Counted from the first letter of the stretch, positions 23,588-37,552 are shown. The stretch is DNA of 64,000 bases from Linnemannia hyalina (GCA_019671135.1 JAHRHY010000017.1:992001-1056000), one strand, 5' to 3'. Numbers and translations: made by a program. Notes: generated from the letters alone by a model not told the origin.

Positions 23588-26500
23588 ATGTTCACCAAGG
23601 CTGAGAAGAGAGTGTCGGCGGCATACGTTTCTGGACTCCCCACCCACGACATCGATGATGATAACAAATACGCAAAAACCCCCATGGGGTTTCATGGCAA
23701 GGTAAAAAAAAATGTCTTGCAAAAATGATCTGTTACCAGGGGCTGATCCTACAAAAAAAAAAAAAAAGAATAATGGGGCTCTCTTTGTGTGATTTCGTGG
23801 TACTTTTTTTCTCAGGGTGAGCTGGAGGGTGTCATGCGAGCTAATGAATTATTTTTTTTGGGTCGTCTTTTTTTCTCCACAATACTATAGGGACAGCCTA
23901 AAAGAAGGATCCGTAAACGCCATGCCGCGCTGGTGTTGTGTCTCTGCACGGCGATGATCATGTTCTTAAAGTCCCACTCTGTCTCGGTTGGTTTCTCTTC
24001 CTCCTCCTCGTCGTCGTCGTCGTCGGCAGGACTTGTGCAGCAGAGTCGTCAGGAAGGCGGTGGAGTCATGGCAGGGATCAACAAACCACCCAATCGTGCA
24101 GGCGTACCTGCCCCCGTCATCCCCAACAACCCAGCACCAATTCAGGTCCAGGATAATGGCAACGTCGTAGATCCAGTAGCAGCAGCAGAGGCGGCGGCGG
24201 CAGCGGCGGCTAAGAAGAAAAAGAAGAAGGAGAAGAAGAAGGCCGCGATCTCGTTGTTTGAGTTCCCGGGAGATGATGAGAAGCCGGCAAAGAAGAAGAA
24301 TAATAATAAGTCAAAGGCGCAGAAGGATAAGAAGAAGAACGACAAGAAGAAACCCAACAACAACAACAAGCCCTCCACACCTAAGCCTGCTCCACCACCA
24401 CCACCACCAGTACCCAAACCCGTCATCCCTGTGGTCTCTGTCCCGCCTGTCGTCACCAAACCAAAGCAAGACTGGAGTATACCTCAAGAGCAGGATAATA
24501 TTGGCGCCGGTGCTGGAGGAATAGTTGCTGAGCCTCAGGCTGATGGTGAAGGGGACCAAACTCTGATGGATGATGAGGATGGCGAGGATTTGGTCGATGA
24601 GGCGATCCTACAACGCAACAACCGGCTACATTCCGACACGACCCCAGGAGGAGCACGAACAGGACCAGTATCACCACTACCACCCCATGTGAACCCAGCA
24701 GTCTGGGAGGAGCGCAAGAACCGTGTCAAGGCCGCCTTCTTACATTCATGGAGCGCCTACAAGCGGGACGCCTGGGGTAAAGACGAGTACCACCCGATCA
24801 CCAAGTACGGTTCCAACATGATCCGCAAGGGCCAGGGCTTTACGATTGTAGATTCTTTGGACACTATCTTGTTGATGGGTTTGGAGGAAGAGTTCCAAGA
24901 CGCCAAGGATTGGGTTAGGAACGAACTCGATTTTGATCAAGATGGAGAAGTCAACCTGTTTGAGACGACGATCCGCGTCCTCGGAGGACTGCTGAGCGCC
25001 TATGACCAGTCTGGAAAAGATCCTCTCTTCCTCCGTAAGGCTGTCGATCTGGCAGACAGGTTGATGGGTGCGTTCGAGACACCCACAGGAATCCCCTATG
25101 CGAGCGTTCACTTGCGTGACCGACGTGGTGTTCCAGGCCATGATCGTGGAATCAGTTCTACGGCCGAGGTGGCATCGTTGCAGTTGGAGTTCAAGTACCT
25201 GTCTTACTTGACGGGCGATGAGAGGTACTGGAAAGCTGCCGAGAATGTGATGCTCAAGATCAAAGAAATGGATAGTCTAGATGGCCTGGTGCCGATTTAC
25301 ATCAATCCGAACACAGGACAGTTCCAGGGAGGAGAAATTCGTCTTGGTTCCCGCGGTGACAGTTACTACGGTACGTTTCTTTGGATACTTTTGGGTTGTG
25401 TGTTTTGTGCGTAAGACATTGTAACACCAAGGATTAGGACGGAATTATTTACTAACACATTTTTCATGTTTTTCTTCAATCTTTTAGAGTACCTGATCAA
25501 GCAGTATCTGCAGACGGGAAAGAAGGAGCATGTCTACAAGGACATGTACGACGAAGCGATCGGCGGTGTGAAAAAGCACCTTCTCGGTCGAACCATCCCC
25601 AATCACCTCCTCTTTGTCGGTGAGATCTCCAAATATAACCCCAAGAACCTCACCCCCAAGATGGACCACCTCGTCTGTTTCCTTGGAGGAACCCTCGCCC
25701 TCGGCTCCACTAGCGGACACCCTATCGATTCCTCGCAGCCGCGGTCTCAATTCTCGCCCTTGCAGGAATCGGATTTCAAGATGGGCGAAGAGTTGACGGA
25801 ATCGTGTTATGAGATGTATCGTCAGACCGAGACTGGGTTGGCGGCCGAGATTGTGCACTGGGTCCAGAATGCGGACCAGGTCAAGGGCAAGACGGTGCAG
25901 CAGCATGCTCCTGGGTCGGACTTTATTATCAATGATCGGGATGGGCATAACTGGTTGCGACCTGAGACTGTCGAAAGTTTGTTCTATCTCTGGCGCCTTA
26001 CTGGCGATGACAAGTACCGGTACGTTTTCTCAGGGATGATTGCTTTGAGCGTTTTGATTGTCTTTAATCGTGAAACGCGTTTTTGTGTTACACTGAAACT
26101 GACACGTATCCATATGTTCGTTCTTGTGCTCCTTCTTTTCATATCCTCAACCTTTTTTTTTTTTTTGCGACTAGTCATTGGGGATGGAACATTTTCGAGG
26201 CAATCGAAAAGTACAGCAAGGTCCCTACTGGAGGCTACAGCTCAATCCACGACATCCGCCAAGCGTCCAACATCAATTTTTCAGACAAGATGGAGACCTT
26301 CTTCCTTGCCGAGACGCTCAAGTACTTTTACTTGCTGTTTGGATCGGATGATGTGTTGCCATTGGACAAGTATGTCTTTAATACTGAAGCGCATCCTTTG
26401 CCGGTGTTTGTGCCGCCGACGAGGTTCTTGGCAAGGACTGCTCCTGGTAGTGAGGAGAGGAATGGGGTTATGGATGAGGATGTAGATGTTGCCCCGGAGG

Positions 26501-27084
26501 AGGAGGATGAAGCTGAGGTGGTTGGAGAGGAGGAGGAGGGGGAGAGTGAGGAGGATAGAAAGTATAGGGAGATGCTTGCCAAGGAAGATAACGATTCCTC
26601 TGCGCGTGATGATGAGGAAGAAGGCGGTGCTGTTGGAGAGGAGGAAGGTGAGACGACTATCCCTCAAGGGGATGAGGATGATGAGGAAGTTGACCAGGTG
26701 GATCAGGGGTTGGAGGATTTGGCGGTCGATGATTCGGAGGATGATGGGGAGGGTGAGGAGGTTGCTGAAGTTGAGGTTGATTATGAGGATGGTTCTGGCG
26801 CTGGTGAGGAAGAGGAGGAAGAGGAGGGAGAAGAAGGTGAGGAAGGTGAGGAAGGTGAGGAGGGAGAAGGTGAAGAAGAGGAGGAGGAGGAGGAGGAAGA
26901 AGAAGGTGAAGAAGGGGAGGAGGAGGAAGACGGTGAGGAGGCGGAGGAGGAAGAGGAAGAGGAGGATATGGATGGTGAGGATGATGAGATAGAACCGGGC
27001 GATGCTGATTTAGCCGATGCACCTGAGGAGGCGGTCGAAGAAGACGATGAGGAGGAACGCGATAGCGACCGCGGTCTCCTGTAA
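23588..27084 (+). CDS. MNS1: ER-type alpha-1,2-mannosidase, GH47, with charged extensions
   Basis: Four exons, 23588-23701, 23891-25370, 25488-26019 and 26175-27084, give 1011 residues. GH47 class I enzymes trim terminal alpha-1,2-mannose from N-glycans in the ER or Golgi and need calcium. A short cytoplasmic tail and one hydrophobic anchor (about residues 49-65) give type II topology. Then comes a stem of about 240 residues rich in Ala, Lys, Asn and Pro. The catalytic domain spans about residues 305-785 and includes VDSLDTILLMGLEEEF, VNLFETTIRVLGGLLSAY, the ETLKYFYLLF helix and the closing FNTEAHPL. The last 225 or so residues are dominated by Glu, Asp and Gly. That tail is encoded by GAG/GAA-rich DNA and is not part of the usual fold. 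The family is certain; the ER rather than Golgi assignment is likely. Confidence 0.93.
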
Positions 27085-27819
27085 TTACAGAACCAACACG
27101 ATTCACTTACTATAAAGCCTTTGCATGGACATCTTTCCCTTCTTATTTCCCGTGTGATCAATTACACGTCCATGAAAGAAAAAAAGGCAAAGGTTGACTG
27201 GGAAATAAAAGTGTGGAGAAAAGAAGATGAACGTAAAAAAAAAGGGAGAACCTAGTTCTGTGGTCTAATCTTGACGACAGTCCTACCCTTTTTCCTCTTG
27301 TCCAGCTCCAATTGGATAGAAGAGCATTGTTCGTTAGTAATCTGCATTGTTTGACCAAAGGGGGCTCCCCCTTATCCCATTGTTTTTGTTTGTGTATGGA
27401 AGTGGTACTCGTTGTAGGCTGTGACAAAGACGATAGGTGTGCGAACTAAAGCAAACAATTTGCACTAGGGACAAACAAAAACCAAGCCTGGCTGGCAGAG
27501 GCTTGACTTTGTGGAGGAGACAAGAAGATGAGAGCAATCCTCTAGAGTAGTAAGAAGAAAAATGGCAGAAAGGTCCGGAGGAGGGACGGTGAGAAGTTGG
27601 ACTGGACGGACATATGATAGACGTGTCCGACGGTCGTATGTTTGTTACACATGGGGAGTGCGGGGGGGAAGGGGGAGATGGATGGATTGTCCGGACTCGG
27701 GAAATCCGAATGAGAGAGGAACAAACGAACGATGTAAGAGGATGAGAGGGAGACCAGTAAGTGAGACACAAACATAACAATAATACAAACACACGAATGC
27801 AGCACACAAATAAACAAAG

Positions 27820-27855
27820 AGGAGAAGAGAAGAGAAGAGAAGAGAAGAGAAGAGA
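27820..27855. repeat. GAGAA pentamer repeat
   Basis: About seven head-to-tail copies. Confidence 0.85.
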
Positions 27856-28375
27856 TGGCAAGAAGCATGTGAATGCAAAGTACAAAGGCCCTGGACTGGT
27901 GCAGTAGTAGTAGGGGGCTAGTACTGTACAGTACAGAAGAGTGAAAGGGAATCTTGACGAAAAGGGTTCCCATCTCTCACGCCCAGACTAGCTTCGGCCA
28001 TCCATACAACCCACGGAGTTGGAAAAGGGACCTCGGAGACAGGAAATCCGAAGGTGAATTCATTCACGTAAGGTGTGCCGGAGTTAACTGTCCAGCTGGT
28101 CCGAGGGTATTATTTCGTGCCTGGAGTATGTAGTCCATCCACGTTGACTACTATTACTGCTGCTACTACTAGAAGGGCGTCAAGCTCAGGTATGGTTGTA
28201 GGTTGTTGTATGTGAGAACGAAGAGAACAGAGAGAAACGGAAGAGAACAAAGGGAAGGAGAAGAAAGAAGACGAAAGAGAGAGGAAGAAGAGATCAGGTA
28301 TAGCAGCTGTTGTTTACGAATGCGAGTGCGAGTGGGTAAGTGAGCGAGAGAACAAGCGCACATCGGATAAAACAT

Positions 28376-28400
28376 AACACACACACACACACACACACAC
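28376..28400. repeat. (AC)n microsatellite
   Basis: About 12 AC units. Confidence 0.85.
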
Positions 28401-28665
28401 GGTTGGGACATGAAGACGAAGGATGACAGCAACAACAGCGATCGTACGGGATGTGTTGTCTCAAATGTGTAAGTCTCTTTTCACTCTTTGACTCTCTTTG
28501 CTCTTTGTCTGTGTCCGTGTGTCAACAATGGCCCCCCTTTAAAAAAGGAACGCTTCGACCTCGTCCTCCTACTTTGCTTCTTCTTCTTCTTCTTCTTCTC
28601 CTCTTTCTTCAGTACCCTTTCACACTCCCCCCTCCTCTCCCCCTTTTCTTACATACAACATAACC

Positions 28666-31569
28666 ATGGCAAACCAAATCATCGTCGTCGGAGGCGGTCT
28701 CTCCGGTCTCAGCGCTGCCCACACCATCCTCGAACACGGCCTCAACGTCCTCGTCATCGACAAGAACGCCTTCTTTGGCGGAAACTCAACCAAGGCCACC
28801 TCCGGCATCAACGGTGCCCTCACCAAGACCCAGATCCGTAAGTTCTCTTGCCTTCCCTTCCTTTTGCACGCCTTTCATACAGGATTCACACGGACACACT
28901 CCTCTTTTCTTCAATTGTCGTATTCTTGTCGGCCTCTTGTTCATATACACCTCTCCTCCTCACCCGATCACTTGGACGAGTCTAATATACGATACAAGAG
29001 TGTGTGTGTGTTCGGGATACGCCCTTTTTGGTTTCTGGCTGCTCTCTCTTCTTGAAGGTTACTGCAAGAGTGGTTTCAGTTGACAATCAAGTTCCGGGGG
29101 CGCGTTTGTTTAGCGCGTGATATTTTCTTCTTTTTACCCGAGCAGGCGAGAGTGAATGTGAACAGGAAATGAGTTTTGTTGGAGTAAGAATGTGAATGAA
29201 CATGAAGGAGATGTAAAGAGGGCGAGTGGATGGACTATAGAGTGAAGGATGACTTGAGCTACTATACGCGACTCTTCCGTCCTTCACTTCTCCACACAAA
29301 CTCTCTTTTGGCTGTAGGAGGCGACACGTCCAGCGCCTCTTTTTTGCTTCTCACTCTCGGAGTCGAATGTTATTTTTTGTGGAGAAGTTGTGTCCGCACT
29401 AATCCCATGCAAACAGTACTTCGGACATAAGGTCCGAAATCATCTTGTGTTCCCTCCCCCCTCTTCACTCCTGTGACCGTCCATTGACACATGCATCCAT
29501 CTCGCTCCTTGGCTCCCTTTTCTCAAGGGGAGCGAGCATAAGAAAATTACATGCCATGATGCATCAACGATCCAATGGAATATAACCAACCACTCACCAC
29601 TTGTCCTCCCCACACCCTCTTATAACACCCAGAGCTTGGCATCAAGGACTCAGTCGAGGCATTCTACGATGACACCGCCAAATCCGCCCGTGAAATGCTC
29701 CGCCCCGACCTCGTCAAGGTCCTCACCGGTCGCTCTGCCTCTGCCGTCGAGTGGCTCCAGGATAAGTTCAAGCTCGATCTCTCGCTCGTCTCCCGTCTCG
29801 GAGGACACTCCTTCCCCAGAACCCACCGTGGCAAGGAAAAGATGCCTGGTATGACCATCACCTACGCCCTCATGGAGACCATCGAGGACCTCTCCGTCTC
29901 CCAGCCCGACCGCGTCAAGCTCATCAAGAAGGCCCGCGTCACCAGCCTCATCAAGGAGAACGGCGCTGTCGTCGGTGTCGAGTACGAGCACCTCAACCAA
30001 CCCGGCAGCATGATCAAGGCCTGGGGTCCCGTCGTCTTGGCCACCGGTGGATACGCTGCCGATTTCTCCAGCGATTCCCTCCTCAAGAAGGTATATAACT
30101 TCTCCTATTTAATTTCGTTTCGTGTTGTTGTGTTCTTCATTGCACTTACCATGTTGCTTTGTGTTCTTCACTTGGGTCTTTTCTCGACAATCAATTGACC
30201 GACAAAACTAACTCCACTCTACTCCCATTACAACCGATAGTACCGCCCTGATCTCTTGGATTTGCCTACCACCAACGGCGACCACACTACTGGAGACGGT
30301 ATCAAGATGTCCCTCGCCATCGGAGGCAAGACCATCAACATGGAAAAGGTCCAGGTTCACCCTACCGGTTTGGTCGATCCCCGCGAACCTGATGCCAAGG
30401 TCAAGTTCCTGGCCGCCGAGGCCCTCCGCGGTGTCGGTGGTCTGTTGTTGCAGGCCGACGGCAAGCGCTTCTGCGATGAGCTCGGTCACCGTGACTACGT
30501 CACTGGTAAGATGTGGGAGAACAAGTTCCCCATCCGCCTGGTCCTCAACACTGCTGCCTCCAAGGAAATCGAGTGGCACTGCAAGCACTATGTCGGCCGT
30601 GGCTTGATGAGGTACTTCAAGAACGGAGAGGAGTTGGCCAAGGAGATTGGCATCCCTCCCTCGGAGCTCAAGAAGACCTTTGACGAGTACAACCAGATCG
30701 CTGCCGGTAACGCCAAGGATCCTTGGGGCAAGAAGTACTTCCATAACTGCCCCATCAAGATGGAGCAGGACTTCCACGTCGCCCAAATGGCCCCCGTCCT
30801 CCATTACACTATGGTAAGAAGTCGTTCCTCTTTGTCTTTTGAAAAGAGTTGTTACCCATCGCATTCGAATATGTATTTTAACATTTGCTTCTATGATCTT
30901 TGCAATCGATAATAGGGAGGAGTTGATATTACTGATGATGCCAACATCAAAGATACCACCGACCAGAAGATCCCCGGTCTGTTCGCTGCTGGAGAAATGT
31001 GCGGAGGTGTTCACGGTGCTAACCGTCTCGGTGGTTCGTCATTGCTCGGATGTGTTGTCTTCGGTCGTACTGCTGGTGACACTGTCTCGAACTATGCCAA
31101 GGGCAACCCCGTCATTGGATCCGGTGCCAAAGCTGCTCAGGCTCAGTCGATTGCCCTCCCCGGTGGATTCACTACCTCTATCACTGTCGACCCAAGCAAC
31201 CAGAAGATCAACTTGGAGATTAGCTGGGGTGCTGCTGCCGGTACTGCCCCCGTTGTGACCGCCCCCTCTGCACCCGCTCCTGCTGCTGCCGAGCCAACAA
31301 AGTTGCCCTCAATTTCCGCTGCCGAGGTCGCCAAGCACAACACTGAGAAGGACTGCTGGGTCATTGTCAACGGCCAGGTTCTGGATGTGACCAAGTTCTT
31401 GCCTGACCATCCTGGTGGAAAGAAGGCCATCTTGCTCTTTGCTGGTCGCGATGCTACCGAGGAGTTCAACATGCTGCACAAGCCTGATGTTGTTGATAAG
31501 TATGCACCCGAGTCCATCATCGGTGTTCTCGATAACAACAGCTTGCCTGCTCGTCCTTCCAAGATCTAA
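28666..31569 (+). CDS. OSM1: Soluble fumarate reductase (Osm1/Frd type) fused to cytochrome b5
   Basis: Four exons, 28666-28837, 29633-30090, 30241-30813 and 30916-31569, give 618 residues. The flavoprotein reduces fumarate to succinate and helps reoxidise FADH2/NADH when oxygen is short. The N-terminal FAD fold is [13 protein letters not shown]. Later family blocks are [45 protein letters not shown] and [19 protein letters not shown]. After a Pro/Ala linker, a cytochrome b5 domain covers about residues 531-605, with the heme motif HPGG and a second candidate heme His in MLHKP about 24 residues on. There is no obvious N-terminal targeting signal, since the FAD motif starts at about residue 5. 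Intron 1 (795 bp) is unusually long for this window. A polyadenylation-type AATAAA lies at 31696. Confidence 0.94.
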
Positions 31570-31695
31570 GTCGCTTTGGGAGTATGTTTCATTGTGTACA
31601 GAGTGAGATAAAAAAAAACGTGGAGTTTTGCTGTATTTGCCTTCCACCTTGTAAAAAAAACCCCCCTTTACCTACCTTTTTCGTTTACAGTCAAC

Positions 31696-31701
31696 AATAA
31701 A
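31696..31701 (+). terminator. Polyadenylation-type hexamer AATAAA
   Basis: It lies 127 nt after the fumarate reductase stop. Confidence 0.45.
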
Positions 31702-32318
31702 AAACTTATCGAATATCATTCGTTCATTCCTTTGTACATCGTTCGCCCTTTCACCGAGGTTGCATCAAGATGCTGTGGTTGTTTCATTGTCGCTGGACAA
31801 TCCACAGCACTAGGTCAGAAGAACGTCTAAATTGCACATGAATGAATAGGAGCGACCCTCGAAAAGACGCGCGGTCTGAGTGGCTAGAGCATTCGGTTCT
31901 TTCGACAAGCTTGGGAGCACTAATTGCCATCATTTTTTCCCTTCTTTCCACCTTACGCTTTTCTTCTTTTCTTCGCTCCACCTCTCAGCAAAACAACAAC
32001 AAGGAACAACAGAGTCAACGCAACAGACCAGGCCTTGTCGATGCCATCACCTCCTGCAGCAGCAGCAGCACCATCTGATTCCGCCATTGTTCCTTGGGCT
32101 AACGAAAAGGGGACAGGAGCAGAAGGAAAAGCGGGAGAAGGAGCGACAAGCCTATCAAGAAGAAGCAGCAGCGTTTTCCAATTCGTGTCCGCCTCCGTAT
32201 TGCTTCGTGTTTTGAGTTGTTTGGTATGTCCCATGTCCCCATTAGGCCCCATGGCTCTCTTCAACACGCCGCCACAGGGCGGCAGCGAAGGCAAATCAGA
32301 TTTTTATTTTGATGCTGG

Positions 32319-32343
32319 AAAAAAAAAAAAAAAAAAAAAAAAA
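32319..32343. repeat. Poly-A run, 25 nt
   Basis: Homopolymer in the convergent intergenic region. Confidence 0.9.
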
Positions 32344-32435
32344 GAGGCAGAAGACACTCAGTACGAAAAAGAAAAAAAAGTGCTATTGCGCCAAATAACG
32401 CGCGCGCCTTGTTGCTGCTCTTTTTTGGACGCTCA

Positions 32436-32452
32436 TTTTTTTTTTTTTTTTT
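32436..32452. repeat. Poly-T run, 17 nt
   Basis: Homopolymer about 90 bp after the first poly-A run, in opposite orientation. Confidence 0.9.
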
Positions 32453-32744
32453 GTGCATAGTAAGATCAATACAAAACATGTGCCTTATTCTCGGATCTTG
32501 CTCCCCAATAGCTACTTCAGAGATAAAACAACCGATTTCATCCCAGTGCATATCATCTTTTTGACATCCTCTATCCCATCCGCCGCTCCTCCTAAAGGTA
32601 ATTCAGCTGACTGAAAAAAACACCAAATATTTTGCTATATTCCAGGCAGAAACGTACATGGACATAGCGACGACAAAAAAAATAATACCGGTGCAGTCAT
32701 GGCACAAACAGCAGAAAAGAAAACCAAGAAAGTAGGAGAGATCC

Positions 32745-32769
32745 AAAAAAAAAAAAAAAAAAAAAAAAA
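32745..32769. repeat. Poly-A run, 25 nt
   Basis: Second A homopolymer of the same length in this gap. Confidence 0.9.
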
Positions 32770-33218
32770 GAAGCTGTGTTGACCTATGACCCCCCAGGCC
32801 GCACCTTCAACCTCTCGTCAGCCCAACCTCTGGTCATCACAATGTCATGGTAGAGAAAAGTCGTAGCAGCGACAGACGGTTACTATTGATCGACCTTCAA
32901 ATATTGGGGATTGACCATTATCGACATCTGCTGCAAGGTCATTAGTTTGACCATACATATTTATTCATATGCAGAACAAGAAACCAATATCAGCAACAAA
33001 AAAAAAAAAACGCGTCGATTGATAGTTCTTGAATCACCACCATCTCTAACCTTTTGATGGCGCCGGTCGAGGGAGTGAATCAAAATACACCAAACAAGCG
33101 CGGAGTATGAAAAGGGAACGTGGGAACGTGAGAAAATAAATAGGGGCGTTTCTTCACAGCGATCACATAAAGGGGGAAAACATCAGCACCACCTTTATCC
33201 TTACTACTCCACAATCCT

Positions 33219-35231
<2,013 letters not shown>

Positions 35232-35901
35232 TGTCCTTTGTCTGCTGAATGTGTCGAGAACGAAAAAGGAGGAGCAGAGAAGCACAGGCGGCTGTCGTGT
35301 TGAAGTGAAAAAAAATATGATCCAATGACGTCGGAACAGTCACATTGTTTGCGCCCAGTCCACAATTCTCTGAGCTTTGGGGGACATAACACACGATCGG
35401 CACATCCTATTCGGGGGCCATTATTATCTTTCCATTTGACACACTGCGAGAGACATATTTTTTTCATTGAAAGGTGATAAGCGTCAACGCCACACTCAAG
35501 CGCCACACTCAAACGTCAAACGTATACAGCAACGTTTTGTTTTGGTCGTTGTCAATTGCTTCATTCTAGAACCATAGCAGGTCTAGTAAGCATGGTAATG
35601 GAGCAATTGGAATTATCCCACATATGCCCTTTAATTGCATAGTCCAATAGATTGCCATTGATGCACCTCTTATTGCGCCATGGACTCAGAGACAACAGAG
35701 GTTCAATCGCGTTTCAATTGCTTCCCGAGCCGATCCTTGTGACGTTACAAAGATTCAATTACACCTCAAGTCGCCCACAATACCACAACAACAACAACAA
35801 AACAAAAACACGGAAAAAAGAGAACGGCTTTATGGTTTTATGTGTATGCTATGTTACAATCACCCATACTGTATGTACAATCCTGCAATTCCACCTAACA
35901 T
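35232..35901. other. Intergenic, MetAP2 promoter and Dabb 3' flank
   Basis: 0.67 kb between two minus-strand genes. It holds a CAA repeat at about 35783-35800. No gene was seen. Confidence 0.5.
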
Positions 35902-36225
35902 TTAAAGACGAGGGCTAGAATAGTCCTCAACCTCATAGTCGAATGCAATGATGTCCTCAATGTTAGGACGGATGACCTCCGTGACAACACGAATGTGCTC
36001 AGGCGACTTGTCGTAGGTCTCGAGGGCGGCCTTGTCCTTGAAGATCATGGTGAAGCCGTGGGTGAAGCCCTTGGAGCGGGCGGAAAAGTTGAGGCCGAGG
36101 TGAACAGACTCGACGACTCCTGGGAGCTCTTCCTTGAGGTGGGCGACAGCCTTGAGGATGTCGTGGGCTTGAGTCTCGGAGACTGAGGGCTTGATCTTGA
36201 GGAGGATGATGTGTGCGACGGTCAT
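35902..36225 (-). CDS. Stress-responsive A/B-barrel (Dabb) protein
   Basis: Single exon, 107 residues, starting MTVAHIILLKIKPSVSE. The His in the first strand (AHIILLKIK), the mid-domain GLNFSARSKGFTHGFTMIFKDK and the segment around LETYDKSPEH are the usual layout of a dimeric alpha-beta Dabb barrel. Members include stress-induced plant proteins and fungal polyketide or olivetolic-acid-type cyclases, so the reaction cannot be told from sequence alone. The gene diverges from the J-protein gene with 301 bp between starts. Confidence 0.85.
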   Translation of the reverse strand: MTVAHIILLKIKPSVSETQAHDILKAVAHLKEELPGVVESVHLGLNFSARSKGFTHGFTMIFKDKAALETYDKSPEHIRVVTEVIRPNIEDIIAFDYEVEDYSSPRL

Positions 36226-36526
36226 ATTTGTTGTTGTTACGAGGAAGGTGTTTGAAGGATAAGGAGGACTTGTTGGGGGTAACGAGTTGGTTGTTGGAGG
36301 GTTGGGAGAAGAGAAAAGGGTGAGTGAGTCAAGAGGATGTCGTCGTTGGGGAACTGAATATTTAAATGCGTGTCTTGCGTGACTGTTACTGTCAGGTTCT
36401 TTATCGACGTTCAAGGCCCGCCTGAATGTCCTGTGAATGTTGAACACGACCTTCTTGTTCGCTATCGGCTAGAACCCGTTGACAAATCACTCTACATTTC
36501 TTCCTGCCTGACAAATCGAATCAACC
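36226..36526. promoter_or_regulatory. Divergent promoter: Dabb gene / J-protein gene
   Basis: 301 bp between the two start codons. The Dabb side carries CAA/CT-type leader sequence on its own strand. No specific factor site is claimed. Confidence 0.5.
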
Positions 36527-37483
36527 ATGAGCCGACTTTTGTTCACCCGGGCAACAACAACGATACAACCCACTCTCAGGAGACACCGGCCCCTACACCG
36601 GCAGGAACGCTCATTCCCACCCCTTACAGCTCCGTCCGCGTCCTCCTCATCTCCTTCAACCTTCCACACATCAACCTTCCACTCTTCGCACCGACACTCC
36701 AACAAAAGCAATCACTATGAACGGCTAGGCCTTACGGAGGACGCGACCAAGAAAGAGATCAAGACTCAATTCTACAAACTCTCAAAACTCCATCACCCTG
36801 ACAAGAACGCCTCAGAGTCATCTCGCCTCGAATTCCTCGCCATTAACGAGGCATACTCGACCATAGGCGACGACCGTCGTAGACGTGACTATGACCTCAC
36901 TCTCCGCGACAGGACCGGATCCCTCTACTCTAATTCTTCATCCTCAACATCAGGTGCACCACTACGCGGATCACTCAGGAGAACACCCTTCCGACACTCT
37001 GCTCAATCCGCCGCAGCGGCTGCTGCAGCGAGAAAACATGCATCCTATCGATCAACGTTCGGGATGGGCGGCGTTAGTGGAGGCAGTGGAGGCGGTGGAG
37101 GAGGTGGCGGGGGGCCTGTCCCACATTTCGATTCGAAATCTCACCAGGAGATGCATTACGAACAGGAGTTGCGGCAGGAGGAGAGGAGACAGGCTAGGGA
37201 GCGCGAGAGTGAGGATGCGAAATGGCGCAAGACCTATGAAGAATCTGATAGCGCTACGGGGAAGATCTTTCGTGTTACGTTTGTCTTTTTGTCGATTTTG
37301 GTTGCTACCTCCTTCATGAGGGCATTTGCAGAGGAGAACGAGGAGGATGAGCAGAACGAGGATCCAAGAAGGAGGAGGAGTTATTATCGCTCTTCATTGG
37401 TCGTGTCACACCGGCATCACGATGTCAGCAGTGATGACGATAGGATATCATTAGATCCGTCGTTCAATTGCGATCTAGGGTGA
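36527..37483 (+). CDS. Membrane-anchored J-domain (DnaJ-like) protein, probably mitochondrial
   Basis: Single exon, 318 residues. The first 55 or so residues are rich in Arg, Ser and Thr with almost no acid (MSRLLFTRATTTIQPTLRRH), like a mitochondrial presequence. The J domain covers about residues 63-127 with the catalytic HPD at 90-92, so it should stimulate an Hsp70 ATPase. A Gly-rich linker and a charged helix follow. A hydrophobic segment (FRVTFVFLSILVATSFM, about 246-262) is probably a membrane anchor, followed by an acidic and Arg-rich tail. The layout resembles the DNAJC4/DNAJC30 style of small mitochondrial J proteins, but exact orthology is not clear. AATAAA lies at 37553. Confidence 0.85.
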   Translation: MSRLLFTRATTTIQPTLRRHRPLHRQERSFPPLTAPSASSSSPSTFHTSTFHSSHRHSNKSNHYERLGLTEDATKKEIKTQFYKLSKLHHPDKNASESSRLEFLAINEAYSTIGDDRRRRDYDLTLRDRTGSLYSNSSSSTSGAPLRGSLRRTPFRHSAQSAAAAAAARKHASYRSTFGMGGVSGGSGGGGGGGGGPVPHFDSKSHQEMHYEQELRQEERRQARERESEDAKWRKTYEESDSATGKIFRVTFVFLSILVATSFMRAFAEENEEDEQNEDPRRRRSYYRSSLVVSHRHHDVSSDDDRISLDPSFNCDLG

Positions 37484-37552
37484 GCAGGGCTGGACCCTTC
37501 TTTGAATACCGTCTCCACGTCCTTCCCTTGCATCTTGCATGTCTCACCAAAT

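Larger units (their letters stand above)
27085..28665. other. Intergenic, MNS1 to fumarate reductase
   Basis: A 1.6-kb gap upstream of the fumarate reductase. It holds a GAGAA array, a CA array and, just before the next start, a CT-rich leader (about 28545-28660). ORFs are short and repeat-derived. No gene was seen. Confidence 0.5.
31570..33218. other. Convergent intergenic region with homopolymer runs
   Basis: 1.65 kb between the 3' ends of the fumarate reductase and MetAP2 genes, which face each other. It holds two A runs of about 25 nt and a T run of 17 nt. Short frames around 31924-32220 (an Ala-rich one and a Lys/Glu-rich one) overlap in different phases and could not be joined into a convincing gene. 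Confidence 0.45.

Noticed and set aside
26657..27106. Pro/His-rich and poly-Ser minus-strand ORFs
   Set aside because: Direct complement of the GAG/GAA-coded acidic tail of MNS1.
31868..31920. Sequence resembling the D-arm of a tRNA-Ser (GAGTGGCTAGAGC)
   Set aside because: No T-arm (GGTTCGA-type) or closing acceptor stem follows.
31924..32460. 178-residue plus-strand ORF with a poly-Ala segment
   Set aside because: It runs through poly-A and poly-T tracts, overlaps another frame of equal quality and has no recognisable motif.
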